Notes under the pieces: generated by a model | What the model was told of the DNA's origin: nothing | Databases searched by the model: none | The model's input: the letters and a program-made list of their open reading frames with translations, nothing else | Assembly (NCBI RefSeq): GCF_000219605.1 | Contig: NC_015740.1 | Location: 3,596,001-3,660,000 of the forward strand | DNA: 64,000 nt | DNA from: Stutzerimonas stutzeri | GTDB taxonomy: Bacteria > Pseudomonadota > Gammaproteobacteria > Pseudomonadales > Pseudomonadaceae | Direction of reading: 5' to 3' | Made by a program: the position numbers and the translations under genes | Part shown: one piece after another, positions 23,635 through 36,472 of the stretch | How the letters are laid out: each line of letters opens with the position of its first letter | How positions within the stretch are numbered: the first letter of the stretch is position 1

Positions 23635-25329
23635 ATGTCCAACGGACTGCTCGCACTTTTCGCTTTCACTCCCATTCTGCTCGCGGCCGTGATGCTGATC
23701 GGCCTGCGCTGGCCCGCCAGCCGCGCCATGCCGCTGGTCTACCTGTTCACCGCGGCCATCGGCCTGTTCGTCTGGGACATGAGCTTCAACCGGATCATCG
23801 CATCCACGCTGCAGGGCCTGGTGATCACGCTCGGTCTGTTGTGGATCATCTTCGGCGCGATCCTGCTGCTGAACACGCTGAAGCACTCCGGCGGCATCAC
23901 CGCCATCCGCGCCGGCTTCACCACCATCAGCCCCGACCGCCGCATCCAGGCCATCATCATCGCCTGGCTGTTCGGTTGCTTCATCGAAGGTGCCTCCGGT
24001 TTCGGCACCCCGGCGGCAATCGCTGCACCGCTGCTGGTCGCGGTCGGCTTTCCGGCAATGGCCGCGGTGCTGCTCGGCATGCTGGTACAGAGTACCCCGG
24101 TTTCCTTCGGCGCCGTCGGCACCCCGATCGTGGTGGGCATCAACAGCGGCCTGGACACCGCCACCATCGGCGCGCAACTGACCGCCCAGGGCTCCAGCTG
24201 GAGCATCTTCCTGCAGCAGATCACCAGCAGCGTAGCGATCACCCATGCCATCGTCGGCACCGTCATGCCGCTGGTCATGGTGCTGATGCTGACGCGCTTC
24301 TTCGGCAAGGAGAAAAGCTGGAAAGCCGGCTTCGAAGTGCTGCCGTTCGCGATCTTCGCCGGTCTGGCCTTCACCCTGCCCTATGCCGCCACCGGCATCT
24401 TCCTCGGCCCGGAATTCCCGTCGCTGCTCGGCGGCCTGGTAGGCCTGGCGATCGTCACCACCGCGGCACGCTTCAAGTTCCTGACGCCGAAGACCACCTG
24501 GGACTTCGCCGACGCCAAGGAATGGCCGGCCGAATGGCTGGGCACCATCGAGATGAAGCTGGACGACATCGCCGCTCGCCCGATGAGCGCATTCCGTGCC
24601 TGGCTGCCCTACGTACTGGTCGGCGCGCTGCTGGTGATCAGCCGCGTGTTCCCGCAGGTGGGCGCCGCGCTGAAATCGGTCTCCGTTGCCTTCGCCAACA
24701 TCCTCGGCGAGGCCGGCATCAACGCGGGCATCGAGCCGCTGTACCTGCCCGGCGGCATTCTCGTCGCGGTGGTGCTGATCACCTTCTTCCTGCACGGCAT
24801 GCGTGCCGCCGAACTCAAGGCAGCGGTAAAGGAGTCCAGCAGCGTACTGCTGAGCGCCGGATTCGTTCTGCTGTTCACCGTGCCGATGGTGCGCATCCTG
24901 ATCAACTCCGGCGTCAACGGCGCCGAACTGGCCAGCATGCCGATCGTCATGGCGCGTTATGTCGCGGACAGCGTAGGCGGTATCTACCCGCTGCTGGCGC
25001 CATCGGTCGGCGCACTGGGCGCCTTCCTGGCCGGCTCCAACACCGTCAGCAACATGATGTTCAGCCAGTTCCAGTTCGGTGTCGCACAGTCCCTGGGGAT
25101 TTCCGGCGCGATGGTCGTCGCCACCCAGGCGGTCGGTGCCGCGGCGGGCAACATGGTCGCGATCCACAACGTGGTCGCCGCCTCCGCCACCGTCGGCCTG
25201 CTCGGCCGCGAAGGCTCCACGTTGCGCAAGACCGTATGGCCTACGCTGTACTATGTGCTCTTCACCGGGGTGATCGGCCTGATCGCCATCTACGTGCTGG
25301 GCGTCACCGACCCGCTGGTCGGGGTGTAA
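23635..25329 (+). CDS. lldP: L-lactate permease
   Basis: LldP is an inner-membrane lactate/proton symporter (LctP family). The 564-aa product has about 12-14 hydrophobic segments and family motifs in [26 protein letters not shown] segments and [15 protein letters not shown]. An AGGGGA ribosome site precedes ATG 23635. It is the first large gene of the lactate module, divergent from lldR. Confidence 0.96.
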   Translation: MSNGLLALFAFTPILLAAVMLIGLRWPASRAMPLVYLFTAAIGLFVWDMSFNRIIASTLQGLVITLGLLWIIFGAILLLNTLKHSGGITAIRAGFTTISPDRRIQAIIIAWLFGCFIEGASGFGTPAAIAAPLLVAVGFPAMAAVLLGMLVQSTPVSFGAVGTPIVVGINSGLDTATIGAQLTAQGSSWSIFLQQITSSVAITHAIVGTVMPLVMVLMLTRFFGKEKSWKAGFEVLPFAIFAGLAFTLPYAATGIFLGPEFPSLLGGLVGLAIVTTAARFKFLTPKTTWDFADAKEWPAEWLGTIEMKLDDIAARPMSAFRAWLPYVLVGALLVISRVFPQVGAALKSVSVAFANILGEAGINAGIEPLYLPGGILVAVVLITFFLHGMRAAELKAAVKESSSVLLSAGFVLLFTVPMVRILINSGVNGAELASMPIVMARYVADSVGGIYPLLAPSVGALGAFLAGSNTVSNMMFSQFQFGVAQSLGISGAMVVATQAVGAAAGNMVAIHNVVAASATVGLLGREGSTLRKTVWPTLYYVLFTGVIGLIAIYVLGVTDPLVGV

Positions 25330-25342
25330 ACGACAGAAACAG

Positions 25343-25367
25343 ACCGTGCCCCCGCTGGGGGCACGGT
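25343..25367 (+). terminator. Stem-loop after lldP
   Basis: Perfect 11-bp arms (ACCGTGCCCCC and its complement) enclose a 3-nt loop, 14 nt after the lldP stop. There is no T-run, so it may reduce or stabilise rather than fully stop transcription into lldE. Confidence 0.5.
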
Positions 25368-25583
25368 TGCATTCCAGAAACCGCACTTGACAGTGCTATT
25401 GGAAAACGCAGGCGGGGCAGGCAAGACGAGGCAAACGCAGCCAAAGAAAAAGGACTGGGCTCGCATGGGAGTTTAGATTTCCTGAATGAGCGTTCTGAGG
25501 CTGCTTTAACGACGTATTGCCAACGCAGTTAGTTTTTCAAAAGCCTGTTTGCGGATAACCGGGCTGACCCGGAGACCAAGCCG
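25368..25583. repeat. Non-coding lldP-lldE spacer, possible pseudomonad intergenic repeat
   Basis: About 216 nt without an ORF. The text (GGCAAGACGAGGCAAACGCAGCC, then TGAATGAGCGTTCTGAGGCTG and TTAACGACGTATTGCC, quoted in pieces) resembles a small intergenic repeat I recall from pseudomonad genomes. This is recognition from memory, not a search. Confidence 0.3.
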
Positions 25584-26405
25584 ATGAGCGAACTCTTCTA
25601 CAATGCCGCGCCGAACGCCACCCGCGTCGCGCCGCCGCTGCCCAAGCCACGCGAGTATCCAGCCAAGCCGAGCCAGGTCTACCTGTTCGGTACCTGCGTG
25701 GTGGATCTGTTCTATCCCGAGGCTGGCCTGGATGCCATCCGCCTGCTCGAGCGCGAAGGACTGACCGTGCACTATCCGCAGGGCCAGACCTGCTGCGGTC
25801 AACCGGCCTACACCACCGGCTATACCGACGAGGCGCGCAAGGTCGCCCGCGCGCAGCTGGAGCTGTTCGCCAACGACTGGCCGGTGGTGGTGCCCTCCGG
25901 CTCCTGCGCCGGGATGCTGCGCCACCATTACCTTGAGCTGTTCAAGGACGAGCCGGCCACGCTGAAGCAGGCCCAGGCGCTGGCCGAGCGCACCTTCGAG
26001 CTGGCCGAGTTCCTGCTCAACGTCTGCAAGGTCGAGTTCAAGGATGCCGGCACACCGACCAAAGTAGCCCTGCATACGTCCTGCTCGGCCCGCCGCGAGA
26101 TGAACACGCACCTGCACGGCCGCGCCCTGCTCGCCCAGCTGGGCCAGGTCGAGCGTGTCGAGCACGATCACGAGAGCGAATGCTGCGGGTTCGGTGGCAC
26201 CTTCAGCGTGCGCATGCCCGACATCTCCGGCGCCATGGTGCTGGACAAGACCCGTGCGCTGAAGGAATCCGGCGCGCATCAGGTGGTCAGCGCCGACTGT
26301 GGCTGCCTGATGAACATCAACGGCTCCCTGGAAAAGCAGCGCGAATCCCTGCGCGGCCAGCATTTGGCGAGCTTCCTCTGGCAACGCACCGGAGGTGCCC
26401 GATGA
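25584..26405 (+). CDS. lldE: L-lactate utilisation protein LldE (LutA), cysteine-rich Fe-S subunit
   Basis: LldE/LutA is one subunit of the three-part LldEFG (LutABC) L-lactate dehydrogenase. The 273-aa protein has two CCG (cysteine-rich) domains, seen as QTCCGQPAYTTGY and ESECCGFGGTFS. Its TGA overlaps the lldF ATG (ATGA), so the genes are translationally coupled. Confidence 0.93.
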   Translation: MSELFYNAAPNATRVAPPLPKPREYPAKPSQVYLFGTCVVDLFYPEAGLDAIRLLEREGLTVHYPQGQTCCGQPAYTTGYTDEARKVARAQLELFANDWPVVVPSGSCAGMLRHHYLELFKDEPATLKQAQALAERTFELAEFLLNVCKVEFKDAGTPTKVALHTSCSARREMNTHLHGRALLAQLGQVERVEHDHESECCGFGGTFSVRMPDISGAMVLDKTRALKESGAHQVVSADCGCLMNINGSLEKQRESLRGQHLASFLWQRTGGAR

Positions 26406-27862
26406 ACGCCGAACAGCGCATCCCAGCGATCCAGATCGAGAACGCCGGCGACCCGGACTTCCGCGCCCGCGCCCGCAAGTCCCTGAAGGACGACCAGCTG
26501 CGACGCAACTTCCGCACCGCCATGGATTCGCTGATGACCAAGCGCGCCGCGGCCTTCAGCGATGCCGACGAGCGCGAGCGGCTGCGCGAGATGGGCAACC
26601 ATATCCGCGCCCGCGCCTTGTCCAAGCTGCCCGAACTGCTCGAGCGACTGGAAGCCAACCTGACCCGCAACGGTGTGAAAGTGCACTGGGCGGAGACGGT
26701 CGAGGAGGCCAACAACATCGTCCTCGCGATCGCCCAGGCACGACAGGCGAAACAGGTGATCAAGGGCAAATCGATGGTCAGCGAAGAAATGGAGATGAAC
26801 CATTTCCTCGAAGGCCACGGGATCGAGAGCCTGGAATCGGACATGGGCGAGTACATCGTCCAGCTCGACCACGAAAAGCCGTCCCACATCATCATGCCGG
26901 CCATTCACAAGAATGCCGGCCAGGTCGCCTCGCTGTTCCATGACAAGCTCGGCGTGGAATACACCAAGGATGTCGACCAGCTCATCCAGATCGGCCGCCG
27001 CACGCTGCGGCAGAAATTCTTCGAGGCCGATATCGGCGTCTCCGGTGTGAACTTCGCGGTAGCCGAAACCGGCACCCTGCTGCTGGTGGAAAACGAAGGC
27101 AACGGCCGCATGAGCACCACCGTGCCACCGGTGCACATCGCCGTCACCGGTATCGAGAAGGTGGTGGAGAATCTGCGCGACGTGGTCCCGCTGCTCTCCT
27201 TGCTGACCCGCTCCGCGCTGGGCCAGCCCATCACTACCTACGTCAACATGATCTCCGGCCCCCGCAAGGCGCATGAGCTGGACGGTCCGCAGGAAGTGCA
27301 CCTGATCCTGCTGGACAACGGCCGCAGCCAGGCCTTCGCCGACAGCGAGCTGCGCCAGACGCTCAACTGCATCCGTTGCGGCGCCTGCATGAACCACTGC
27401 CCGGTGTACACCCGCGTCGGCGGCCACACCTACGGCGAGGTCTATCCCGGGCCGATCGGCAAGATCATCACTCCGCACATGGTCGGTCTGGACAAGGTGC
27501 CGGACCACCCTAGCGCCTCGTCGCTGTGTGGCGCCTGCGGCGAAGTCTGCCCGGTGAAGATTCCGATTCCGACCATCCTGCGGCGCCTGCGCGAGGAGAA
27601 CGTCAAGGCACCGGACGACCCGCACAAGGTCATGCGCGGCCAGGGCAGCAAGTACTCTCGCAAGGAGCGGCTGATCTGGGCCGGCTGGCGCCTGCTCAAC
27701 ACCAGCCCGACGCTGTACCGCGTATTCGGCTTCTTCGCCACACGCCTGCGCGGCCTGACGCCATCGAACATCGGCCCCTGGACGCAGAACCACAGCGCAC
27801 CGAAACCTGCCGCCCGCTCGCTGCACGAGCTGGCTCGCGAGCACCTGGAGGGCAAGCGATGA
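26402..27862 (+). CDS. lldF: L-lactate utilisation protein LldF (LutB), 4Fe-4S subunit
   Basis: A 486-aa LutB-type protein starting at ATG 26402 (MNAEQRIPAIQIENAG). It has an LUD domain in the N-terminal two thirds and two ferredoxin-type cluster motifs near residues 325-385 (CIRCGACMNHCPVY, CGACGEVCPVKIP). It overlaps lldE and lldG by 4 nt each, a tight operon. Confidence 0.94.
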   Translation: MNAEQRIPAIQIENAGDPDFRARARKSLKDDQLRRNFRTAMDSLMTKRAAAFSDADERERLREMGNHIRARALSKLPELLERLEANLTRNGVKVHWAETVEEANNIVLAIAQARQAKQVIKGKSMVSEEMEMNHFLEGHGIESLESDMGEYIVQLDHEKPSHIIMPAIHKNAGQVASLFHDKLGVEYTKDVDQLIQIGRRTLRQKFFEADIGVSGVNFAVAETGTLLLVENEGNGRMSTTVPPVHIAVTGIEKVVENLRDVVPLLSLLTRSALGQPITTYVNMISGPRKAHELDGPQEVHLILLDNGRSQAFADSELRQTLNCIRCGACMNHCPVYTRVGGHTYGEVYPGPIGKIITPHMVGLDKVPDHPSASSLCGACGEVCPVKIPIPTILRRLREENVKAPDDPHKVMRGQGSKYSRKERLIWAGWRLLNTSPTLYRVFGFFATRLRGLTPSNIGPWTQNHSAPKPAARSLHELAREHLEGKR

Positions 27863-28526
27863 GCGCCAAGGCCAATATCCTCGCCAAGCTGAAGAAAAGC
27901 CTGGAAGGCACCACGCCGGTGGTCGATGACTACGACGCGTCGCTGGTCACCCAGCCCTGGAGCTACGCGCCGGAACAGCGTATCGCTCGTCTGCGTCAGC
28001 TGATGGAAGCGGTGCACACCGAAATCCACCTGACCACCGACGCCGGTTGGCCCGCCCTGCTCGAGCAGCTGCTGCACGACCGTCAGCTGCCGAGCCTGCT
28101 GATCGCCCCGACCACGCCGTACGGCCAGCGCTTCACCGCGCATTGCGCCGGCCGTGAAGGCCTGCCGGCGCTGAAGGCCTACGATCGCCCGGTCGAGGAG
28201 TGGAAGGAAGAGCTGTTCAACGACACCCCGGCGAGCCTCACCGGCACCCTCGGCGCCATCGCCTCCACCGGCAGTCTGATCATGTGGCCCACCCGCGAGG
28301 AGCCGCGCCTGATGAGCCTGGTGCCGCCGGTGCATTTCGCCATCCTCAAGGCCAGCGAAATTCACGACAACTTCTACGAAATCCAGCAGAAGTTCCAGTG
28401 GGCCGCCGGCATGCCGACCAATGCGCTGCTGGTTTCCGGCCCATCGAAGACCGCCGACATCGAGCAGGTGCTGGCCTACGGCGCCCACGGCCCGAAGGAT
28501 CTGGTGGTACTGATCCTGGAGGACGC

Positions 28527-28530
<4 letters not shown>
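27859..28530 (+). CDS. lldG: L-lactate utilisation protein LldG (LutC)
   Basis: A 223-aa LutC/YkgG-family LUD-domain protein (MSAKANILAKLKKSLEG; LGAIASTGSLIMWPTREEPRL split across the fold; LVVLILEDA end). It is the third LldEFG subunit. Start and stop overlap its neighbours by 4 nt. Confidence 0.93.
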
Positions 28531-31379
<2,849 letters not shown>

Positions 31380-31389
31380 CACCAGCGTT

Positions 31390-31417
31390 ACGGCCCCGCT
31401 CAGCGGAGCGGGGCCGT
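31390..31417 (+). terminator. Terminator of the lactate operon
   Basis: ACGGCCCCGCT (31390-31400) and AGCGGGGCCGT (31407-31417) form an 11-bp stem, followed by TTCGTTTGTG, 10 nt after the dld stop. Confidence 0.8.
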
Positions 31418-31560
31418 TTCGTTTGTGTCGCTTCGATGAACGCTCTTGCGCAATCGCAGTCGGATTTTTAGAGCCCCTGACGGGTTCGATTCGACTCGGC
31501 GCCGCCGTTTCAGCAGTTCTCAGGCAGGCCCGGGAAGTCCACAAGACTGGAGGACCCACA

Positions 31561-31866
31561 ATGAAAGTTCATGCACTGCTCGCATCCGCGGTACTGCTAG
31601 CCAGCCCCGCCGTCTTCGCACAACAGGATCTGTGCCAGACCAACCTGCAGGAAATCGACGACAACATGGCCACCAACACCGCGACCCTGGGTGAGCCGGC
31701 CAAGAGCAAAGTCGAGGAGTATGTCCAACAGGCCCGCCAGGCACAGCAGTCCGGCGACACCGAAGCCTGCATCGCCCATTCCACCAAGGCCCTGCAAGAA
31801 CTCAAGGGCCCAGGCAGCTCCGGCAGCGGCGGCACCGCCGGCTCCGGCTCGGGCGGCGGCAACTGA
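31561..31866 (+). CDS. Small exported hypothetical protein
   Basis: A 101-aa product from ATG 31561, with GGAGGA upstream. Residues 1-20 form a signal peptide (MKVHALLASAVLLASPAVFA) with an AxA cleavage site. The mature part has two Cys (DLCQ, EACIA) that could form a disulfide, a helical middle (KSKVEEYVQQARQAQQSG) and a Gly/Ser-rich tail. Probably periplasmic; function unknown. It is the last core gene before ssrA. Confidence 0.75.
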   Translation: MKVHALLASAVLLASPAVFAQQDLCQTNLQEIDDNMATNTATLGEPAKSKVEEYVQQARQAQQSGDTEACIAHSTKALQELKGPGSSGSGGTAGSGSGGGN

Positions 31867-31997
31867 GCCAAGGCGGCGGGATCGTACCTGCGATCCTGCC
31901 GCTGCAGCTGATCATTTTCTAACCAGCATGATTAAAAAGTGATCGACACGCCGTAAAGATCTCCGTACACTTGTGCCCAGCACCACAAGCTGCACCA

Positions 31998-32376
31998 GGG
32001 GCCGATTAGGATTCGACGCCGGTAACGAAACTTGAGGGGCATGCCGAGTTGGTAACAGAACTCGTAAATAAACTGTTGCAAACCTATAGTTGCCAACGAC
32101 GACAACTACGAAGGGTACGCGCTAGCCGCCTAACCTTCATCTGGTAGCTTCGGCTCCAGCGGTCACTAGGGGATGCCTGTAAACCCGAAATGACCGTCAG
32201 ATAGAACAGGATCGCCGCCAAGTTCGCTGTAGACGTAACGGCTAAAACTCATACAGCTCGCTCCAAGCACCCTGCCAATCGGGCGGCGCGGAGTTAACTC
32301 AGTAGATCTGGCTAAGCATGTAGAACCAATAGCGGAGAGCTGGCGGACGGGGGTTCAAATCCCCCCGGCTCCACCA
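31998..32376 (+). ncRNA. ssrA: Transfer-messenger RNA (tmRNA)
   Basis: A 379-nt tmRNA. The 5' end GGGGCCGATTAGGATTCGAC pairs with the 3' CGGCTCC before ACCA, and the T-arm GGTTCAAATCC is present. The tag frame runs from GCC 32092 to TAA 32131-32133 and encodes ANDDNYEGYALAA. The island integrase starts 100 nt after the 3' CCA, so this 3' end is the inferred attachment site. Confidence 0.97.
32353..32376 (+). other. Inferred left attachment site (3' end of ssrA)
   Basis: Integrases of this kind commonly recombine in the T-arm/acceptor end of ssrA. The gene is intact and the foreign block begins directly after its CCA. The second copy of the repeat should be beyond base 64000 and is not seen. 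Confidence 0.55.
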
Positions 32377-32475
32377 AATAAAGCCTGGAACCCGTCTAAA
32401 ACGCGGGTTTCAGGCACGATTTGATGGCACTGGATTTCACACAGTCCAACTGTGAATCCAAATAGGTATGCCATC

Positions 32476-34929
32476 ATGTCCAAGCGTCAAAGCAAAACCG
32501 GTGTTCAGCACCTGGTCTATCAAGCCAAAACTGGCTTCCAGTACTACTTCACCTTCCCGGGCTATATCGGCAATCACCCGCAGCTACCAGCACAAATCCG
32601 CTGGTCACTCGGCCATGATGAAGCGCTCGCACGCGATCTCGCCCAATATCTCAACCCGCGTTTCGAAGATCTGATGAGGCGCAGCAGCGCCGACACGATT
32701 GAGCTGGATCCTGAGGGCTTTCTGTCAAACCTGGCCATTGTTCACGCCGAAATCAGCCGTTTTACGGAGAGCCACCTGAAAATCTGGGCGCTCCGCCCTG
32801 CACCTGCCGTACTGGCTAACTCTGATCTGAGCGCCGGGCATGAGCGCCTGCTGAAAGAGTGCCAAGAGCACATCGTGCTCTATTGCAATGAACCAGGCGG
32901 GGAAATCCACTTCGCCTTGTATCCGAGCGAAGCCCTGCGCCAAGCCCTCAAATTCGGTTTCACCCGCTTTGACTGGCCGCTCGGCACTAACGACCCAGTC
33001 ACCGCCAACGCGGCTGCCGCTTACATCTACAGCGCAATCACAGTGCTGGAAACCACCCCGATGGCTAAGAACATCTTCAAAACCGGGCATCCACTTATCA
33101 CGATGCTGTCGTTCTACGAGTACCTGTGTTTTGCCCGCCCCGACCAGGGTCGCCATCTGCTGCATATTCCGCCGGGCCTTCCACGCTCCGCGCACAGCGT
33201 AATGTTTCACTTCAGCCGGATCTCGGGACAGCTCGACCGCCTAACCCTCTGCCAAAACTTTCAAATTCTTCAGGAAGAAAGCGGGCTCTATACGCTCCTT
33301 ATTCCGCTGACCGGCGCGCGGCTCAATGGCGTGCCTTGCCACCCCGACAAACTGCGGGTCGAACTGCTGACTAGTTCACCGATCCTCGCGTCGATCCTGC
33401 TGCATTTCAGCCTCGGCCAGATCGACAAGATTCTGGTTAAAAGCTTCATCGAAGCCCCTTCAGCGGATGCCTACGAACGCGCCCTGCAAGAAATTCAGGA
33501 CCTGATCCGGCGCATACTTGGCCCCATCCCACCTGCAGAGCCCATGTACACCCTCCCCGACATGAGCGCGGCAAACGACGCCGTCACAGCACCCCAGGAC
33601 GCCGGCACGCTTGCACTGCTGAATGCTCTCGGCAGTGTTTTGTCACCCGCCCAAAACGCAAAGCTACAAGCCTTGTTTGAGGCACCCGCCTCCAACGACC
33701 TGCTGATCCAGCCACCACTCACTCATGAGAACTGCCGGCACTTCGGCGCTCTCATCCGGGAGTTCGAAGAGCGCCAGGTACGCGAAGGGGCATGGAAGAA
33801 TCCGCGCACCCGCATCACCATGCATGCTCGCCTGGAAGGACTTGCAGAGCTAATCGGCGGTCATCGCCCACTCAGCACGCTGACCCGCGCGGACTTCAAT
33901 GCTTTGCGCGATCAGTTGCGCAGCTACCCCAAAAATCGTCATCGCTTGCGCGCCACTCGCTATCAGCCCCTAAGTCAGATTATTCAGAGCGGCAAGTACG
34001 AGCCTTTGAATGCCAGGACAGCGAAGAAGTTTTTCGAGCTGGCACGCGCGCTCATCAGCTATGCGCACGACCAGGGGTATTTGAAAGAGAATCTGGCTGC
34101 CGGACTTTCATTCAGCACCAAAGGCGCAGCCGCGCCACGGAAGCGCACCTATACCCCCAGACAGATTGAGCAACTGCTCAATGGCCCGGTCTATACGCTC
34201 AAGTCGCCGCAGCGCTGGCGCCTGGATGACTACCGCTTCTGGCTACCCCTGCTCGGCCTCTACACTGGCGCTCGCCTGAGCGAGCTTTGCCAGCTTCGGC
34301 TCGGCGATATTCGTGAAGAGCTTGGCGTATGGGTAATCAGCATCAGCAGCTCCGGGGCGCGGCAGCTGAAAACTGTCGACTCGGAGCGCCTCGTGCCGCT
34401 ACATAAGGTCATTCTTGAAGCCGGCTTCTTGGCGTTTCATCAGCAGCGCCTGGAGGCAAATGGCAGTGATCTGTCAGCGCCGCTTTTTGAAAATCTTCGC
34501 GTGTATGGCGACCTTTCGCCCGGGCACACAGCCAGTCGCTGGTACCGGGGCTCAGACAAAGATGACAAAGGCTATTTGGGACAATGCGGACTGGGCGATG
34601 ACGAACTCACCTTTCATGGCCTGCGGCATACGTTCATTCAGCAGTTCCGTCGACAAAAGCTGGACATGCTGATCGGCAAAGCCTTGGTCGGCCACGCCGA
34701 CCGCAGCACCACTGGCGGCTATGGCGATTGCTACCCGAGCTATGTGCTGAAAGAGGAGCTCGACAAGATCGACTTTGAGGCCTCGACTACGCACATCCAC
34801 TACAGCCACTACAAGGCGCTGCAAGCCAAGCAAGGCGTCTTTCGCATCGGCCGCCCAGCTGGAGTCGACAAGGCCAAGGCCACCGGTTGGGCTGAAAAAC
34901 GGCACTGGCAATCCCGCATCACCCGATAG
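32476..34929 (+). CDS. Tyrosine recombinase (island integrase), large form
   Basis: An 817-aa site-specific recombinase, about twice the usual length. The C-terminal catalytic domain shows Arg I in GLYTGARLSELCQLRLGDI (near residue 600), HxxR in FHGLRHTFIQQF (near 714), GH in VGHADRSTTGGYGD and the nucleophile Tyr nearby. The N-terminal 450 residues are of unassigned function. I chose ATG 32476 (MSKRQSKTG) over an upstream in-frame start. It probably drives integration at ssrA. Confidence 0.88.
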   Translation: MSKRQSKTGVQHLVYQAKTGFQYYFTFPGYIGNHPQLPAQIRWSLGHDEALARDLAQYLNPRFEDLMRRSSADTIELDPEGFLSNLAIVHAEISRFTESHLKIWALRPAPAVLANSDLSAGHERLLKECQEHIVLYCNEPGGEIHFALYPSEALRQALKFGFTRFDWPLGTNDPVTANAAAAYIYSAITVLETTPMAKNIFKTGHPLITMLSFYEYLCFARPDQGRHLLHIPPGLPRSAHSVMFHFSRISGQLDRLTLCQNFQILQEESGLYTLLIPLTGARLNGVPCHPDKLRVELLTSSPILASILLHFSLGQIDKILVKSFIEAPSADAYERALQEIQDLIRRILGPIPPAEPMYTLPDMSAANDAVTAPQDAGTLALLNALGSVLSPAQNAKLQALFEAPASNDLLIQPPLTHENCRHFGALIREFEERQVREGAWKNPRTRITMHARLEGLAELIGGHRPLSTLTRADFNALRDQLRSYPKNRHRLRATRYQPLSQIIQSGKYEPLNARTAKKFFELARALISYAHDQGYLKENLAAGLSFSTKGAAAPRKRTYTPRQIEQLLNGPVYTLKSPQRWRLDDYRFWLPLLGLYTGARLSELCQLRLGDIREELGVWVISISSSGARQLKTVDSERLVPLHKVILEAGFLAFHQQRLEANGSDLSAPLFENLRVYGDLSPGHTASRWYRGSDKDDKGYLGQCGLGDDELTFHGLRHTFIQQFRRQKLDMLIGKALVGHADRSTTGGYGDCYPSYVLKEELDKIDFEASTTHIHYSHYKALQAKQGVFRIGRPAGVDKAKATGWAEKRHWQSRITR

Positions 34930-34975
34930 CTGAGGCGGCGCGGGGAGATCGCCCTCCCCGCACTGAAAAAAATCT

Positions 34976-34992
34976 ATTGACAACTTGTCAAT
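34976..34992. promoter_or_regulatory. Palindrome between the two integrases
   Basis: ATTGACAA-C-TTGTCAAT, a perfect 17-bp odd palindrome 93 bp before the second integrase. It lies just downstream of a GCGGGGAG/CTCCCCGC stem (34940-34961). Looks like an operator or core-type recombinase site. Confidence 0.45.
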
Positions 34993-35057
34993 GGAGGAAG
35001 ATAATTATATTATTTTGCAATTTTCATATTTACTGGTTACATAGCCAGTGATATTGT

Positions 35058-35084
35058 GGTGCCTCAATTAACTAGTGAGGCACC
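35058..35084 (+). promoter_or_regulatory. Hairpin sequestering the second integrase's ribosome site
   Basis: GGTGCCTCA (35058-35066) pairs perfectly with TGAGGCACC (35076-35084), which contains the only Shine-Dalgarno-like bases (GAGG) before ATG 35086. Folding would hide the ribosome site. Confidence 0.5.
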
Positions 35085-35085
35085 T

Positions 35086-36357
35086 ATGAATGCTGTAAAC
35101 ACTCCGCACCTATCCGCTCCAATCCTCCACGGCCTAACCCTGGTGGCCGCCCCCGGGCATGAAAAAAGCCTGGAGCTGGCACTACCGCACCTCTCCAGTA
35201 TTGCCGACGCGATTTATCGCTTTCATCACTCCCCGCTCCTCAGCGAATTTTTGGATACAGTTCTGGCTCGTTTCCTTCGCGAAAACGACTACGCCCCCAA
35301 GACTGCCTACATGATCCAAGCCCGGATGGCCAAGCTGAAGTCAGTACTCACCGAGGACAACCCACAGCGCCGAGTGTCGGAGTTGGGCAGTGCTGACATT
35401 GATGCGATCCGGGATAAGCTCCCGCTGCTACTCAGAAAAGGCAGCACCTCAGGAAGCCAGGGAGAAAACCTGCAGGCCTACTATCAGCTGTTCAATCGCA
35501 TGATTAACGAGGCACTGAAGGGAAAGCTGATCGCCGATGAAGAGCTCAAAGCCGAGGGCTGCCAGACCACCAAAGCAAAGGTCACCAAGTTCTTTTTGGA
35601 TTCCAATCTGGTCAGCCTCTTCAATAGCTGGCCCTATCAGAACTACGCGCCAGGCACACCGGCAGCGCAAGTTCGCCAAGACGCACATAGCTACTGCTTT
35701 TGGCTGATGCCGCTTGGGCTCTTCACCGGTGGCAGACTCAACGAAATCTGCCAGCTACGTGTTAACGATGTGTTCCATGACGCCCATGGCGTGCCCCTAA
35801 TCAGTATCAACGCCCATGGCTTCAACAAGTCGCTAAAGAATGCGCAGTCGGAGCGCGAGATCCCAATTTGCTCGAAGCTGATCGAAATGGGCTTTCTGGA
35901 CTTCGTCGAGGAACGCCGTCAGTCCGAAGGACCTGATGCTTTGCTGTTTTCAGAGCTTCGCTTTGACGAAAAGCACCTATATTCACGTGCTGCGAGCCGC
36001 TTCTTCTGCGGCCCAGTCACAGGAGCCGGCTTCATCGGACAGCATTGCCCAGTTGCACTCAGTGGCGGCTTCACTTTTAAAAGCTTTCGTCGCACTTTCG
36101 CGGTACAGCTTCAGAAGTCCGGCGTGCCAGCAACCGTTATTGCAAACCTGCTGGGTCATAACAGCGATATGCTCGAAGTCACCCGCGAGCACTACCTCGA
36201 TAAGCCGCAGTCCGTGTTTTTGCTGGATACCTTGGAGCGATCCCTGAGCTACAACCTGCCCCTAGGCGCCATAAACTGGCAGCATTTCAAGAATTTGATG
36301 AGCAGCCAGAAAGGACGTAGCAAGCGAGGCCGGAAAGCCAAGAAAACGCTGCACTAG
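35086..36357 (+). CDS. Second tyrosine recombinase
   Basis: A 423-aa integrase from ATG 35086 (MNAVNTPHLSAP). An N-terminal SAM-like core-binding part is followed by the catalytic domain: Arg in TGGRLNEICQLRVNDV, box II FKSFRRTFAVQL, GH in NLLGHNSDM and the Tyr in REHYLDK. Box II has Lys where His is usual, an accepted variant in the family. It follows the first integrase by 156 nt, in the same direction. Confidence 0.87.
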   Translation: MNAVNTPHLSAPILHGLTLVAAPGHEKSLELALPHLSSIADAIYRFHHSPLLSEFLDTVLARFLRENDYAPKTAYMIQARMAKLKSVLTEDNPQRRVSELGSADIDAIRDKLPLLLRKGSTSGSQGENLQAYYQLFNRMINEALKGKLIADEELKAEGCQTTKAKVTKFFLDSNLVSLFNSWPYQNYAPGTPAAQVRQDAHSYCFWLMPLGLFTGGRLNEICQLRVNDVFHDAHGVPLISINAHGFNKSLKNAQSEREIPICSKLIEMGFLDFVEERRQSEGPDALLFSELRFDEKHLYSRAASRFFCGPVTGAGFIGQHCPVALSGGFTFKSFRRTFAVQLQKSGVPATVIANLLGHNSDMLEVTREHYLDKPQSVFLLDTLERSLSYNLPLGAINWQHFKNLMSSQKGRSKRGRKAKKTLH

Positions 36358-36419
36358 CCCCTTCATTCATAGCAGAAGGGCACCATCATCAGCTGGAGAT
36401 GATGCGATGAAGGATCAAT

Positions 36420-36446
36420 AAAGGCCGCCGTCAGTGCGGCCTTTTT
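36420..36446 (+). terminator. Terminator after the second integrase
   Basis: AAAGGCCGC / 7-nt loop / GCGGCCTTTTT, 62 nt after the integrase stop. Confidence 0.85.
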
Positions 36447-36472
36447 GCATTTTTAGAAAGCTTTCAGACATC

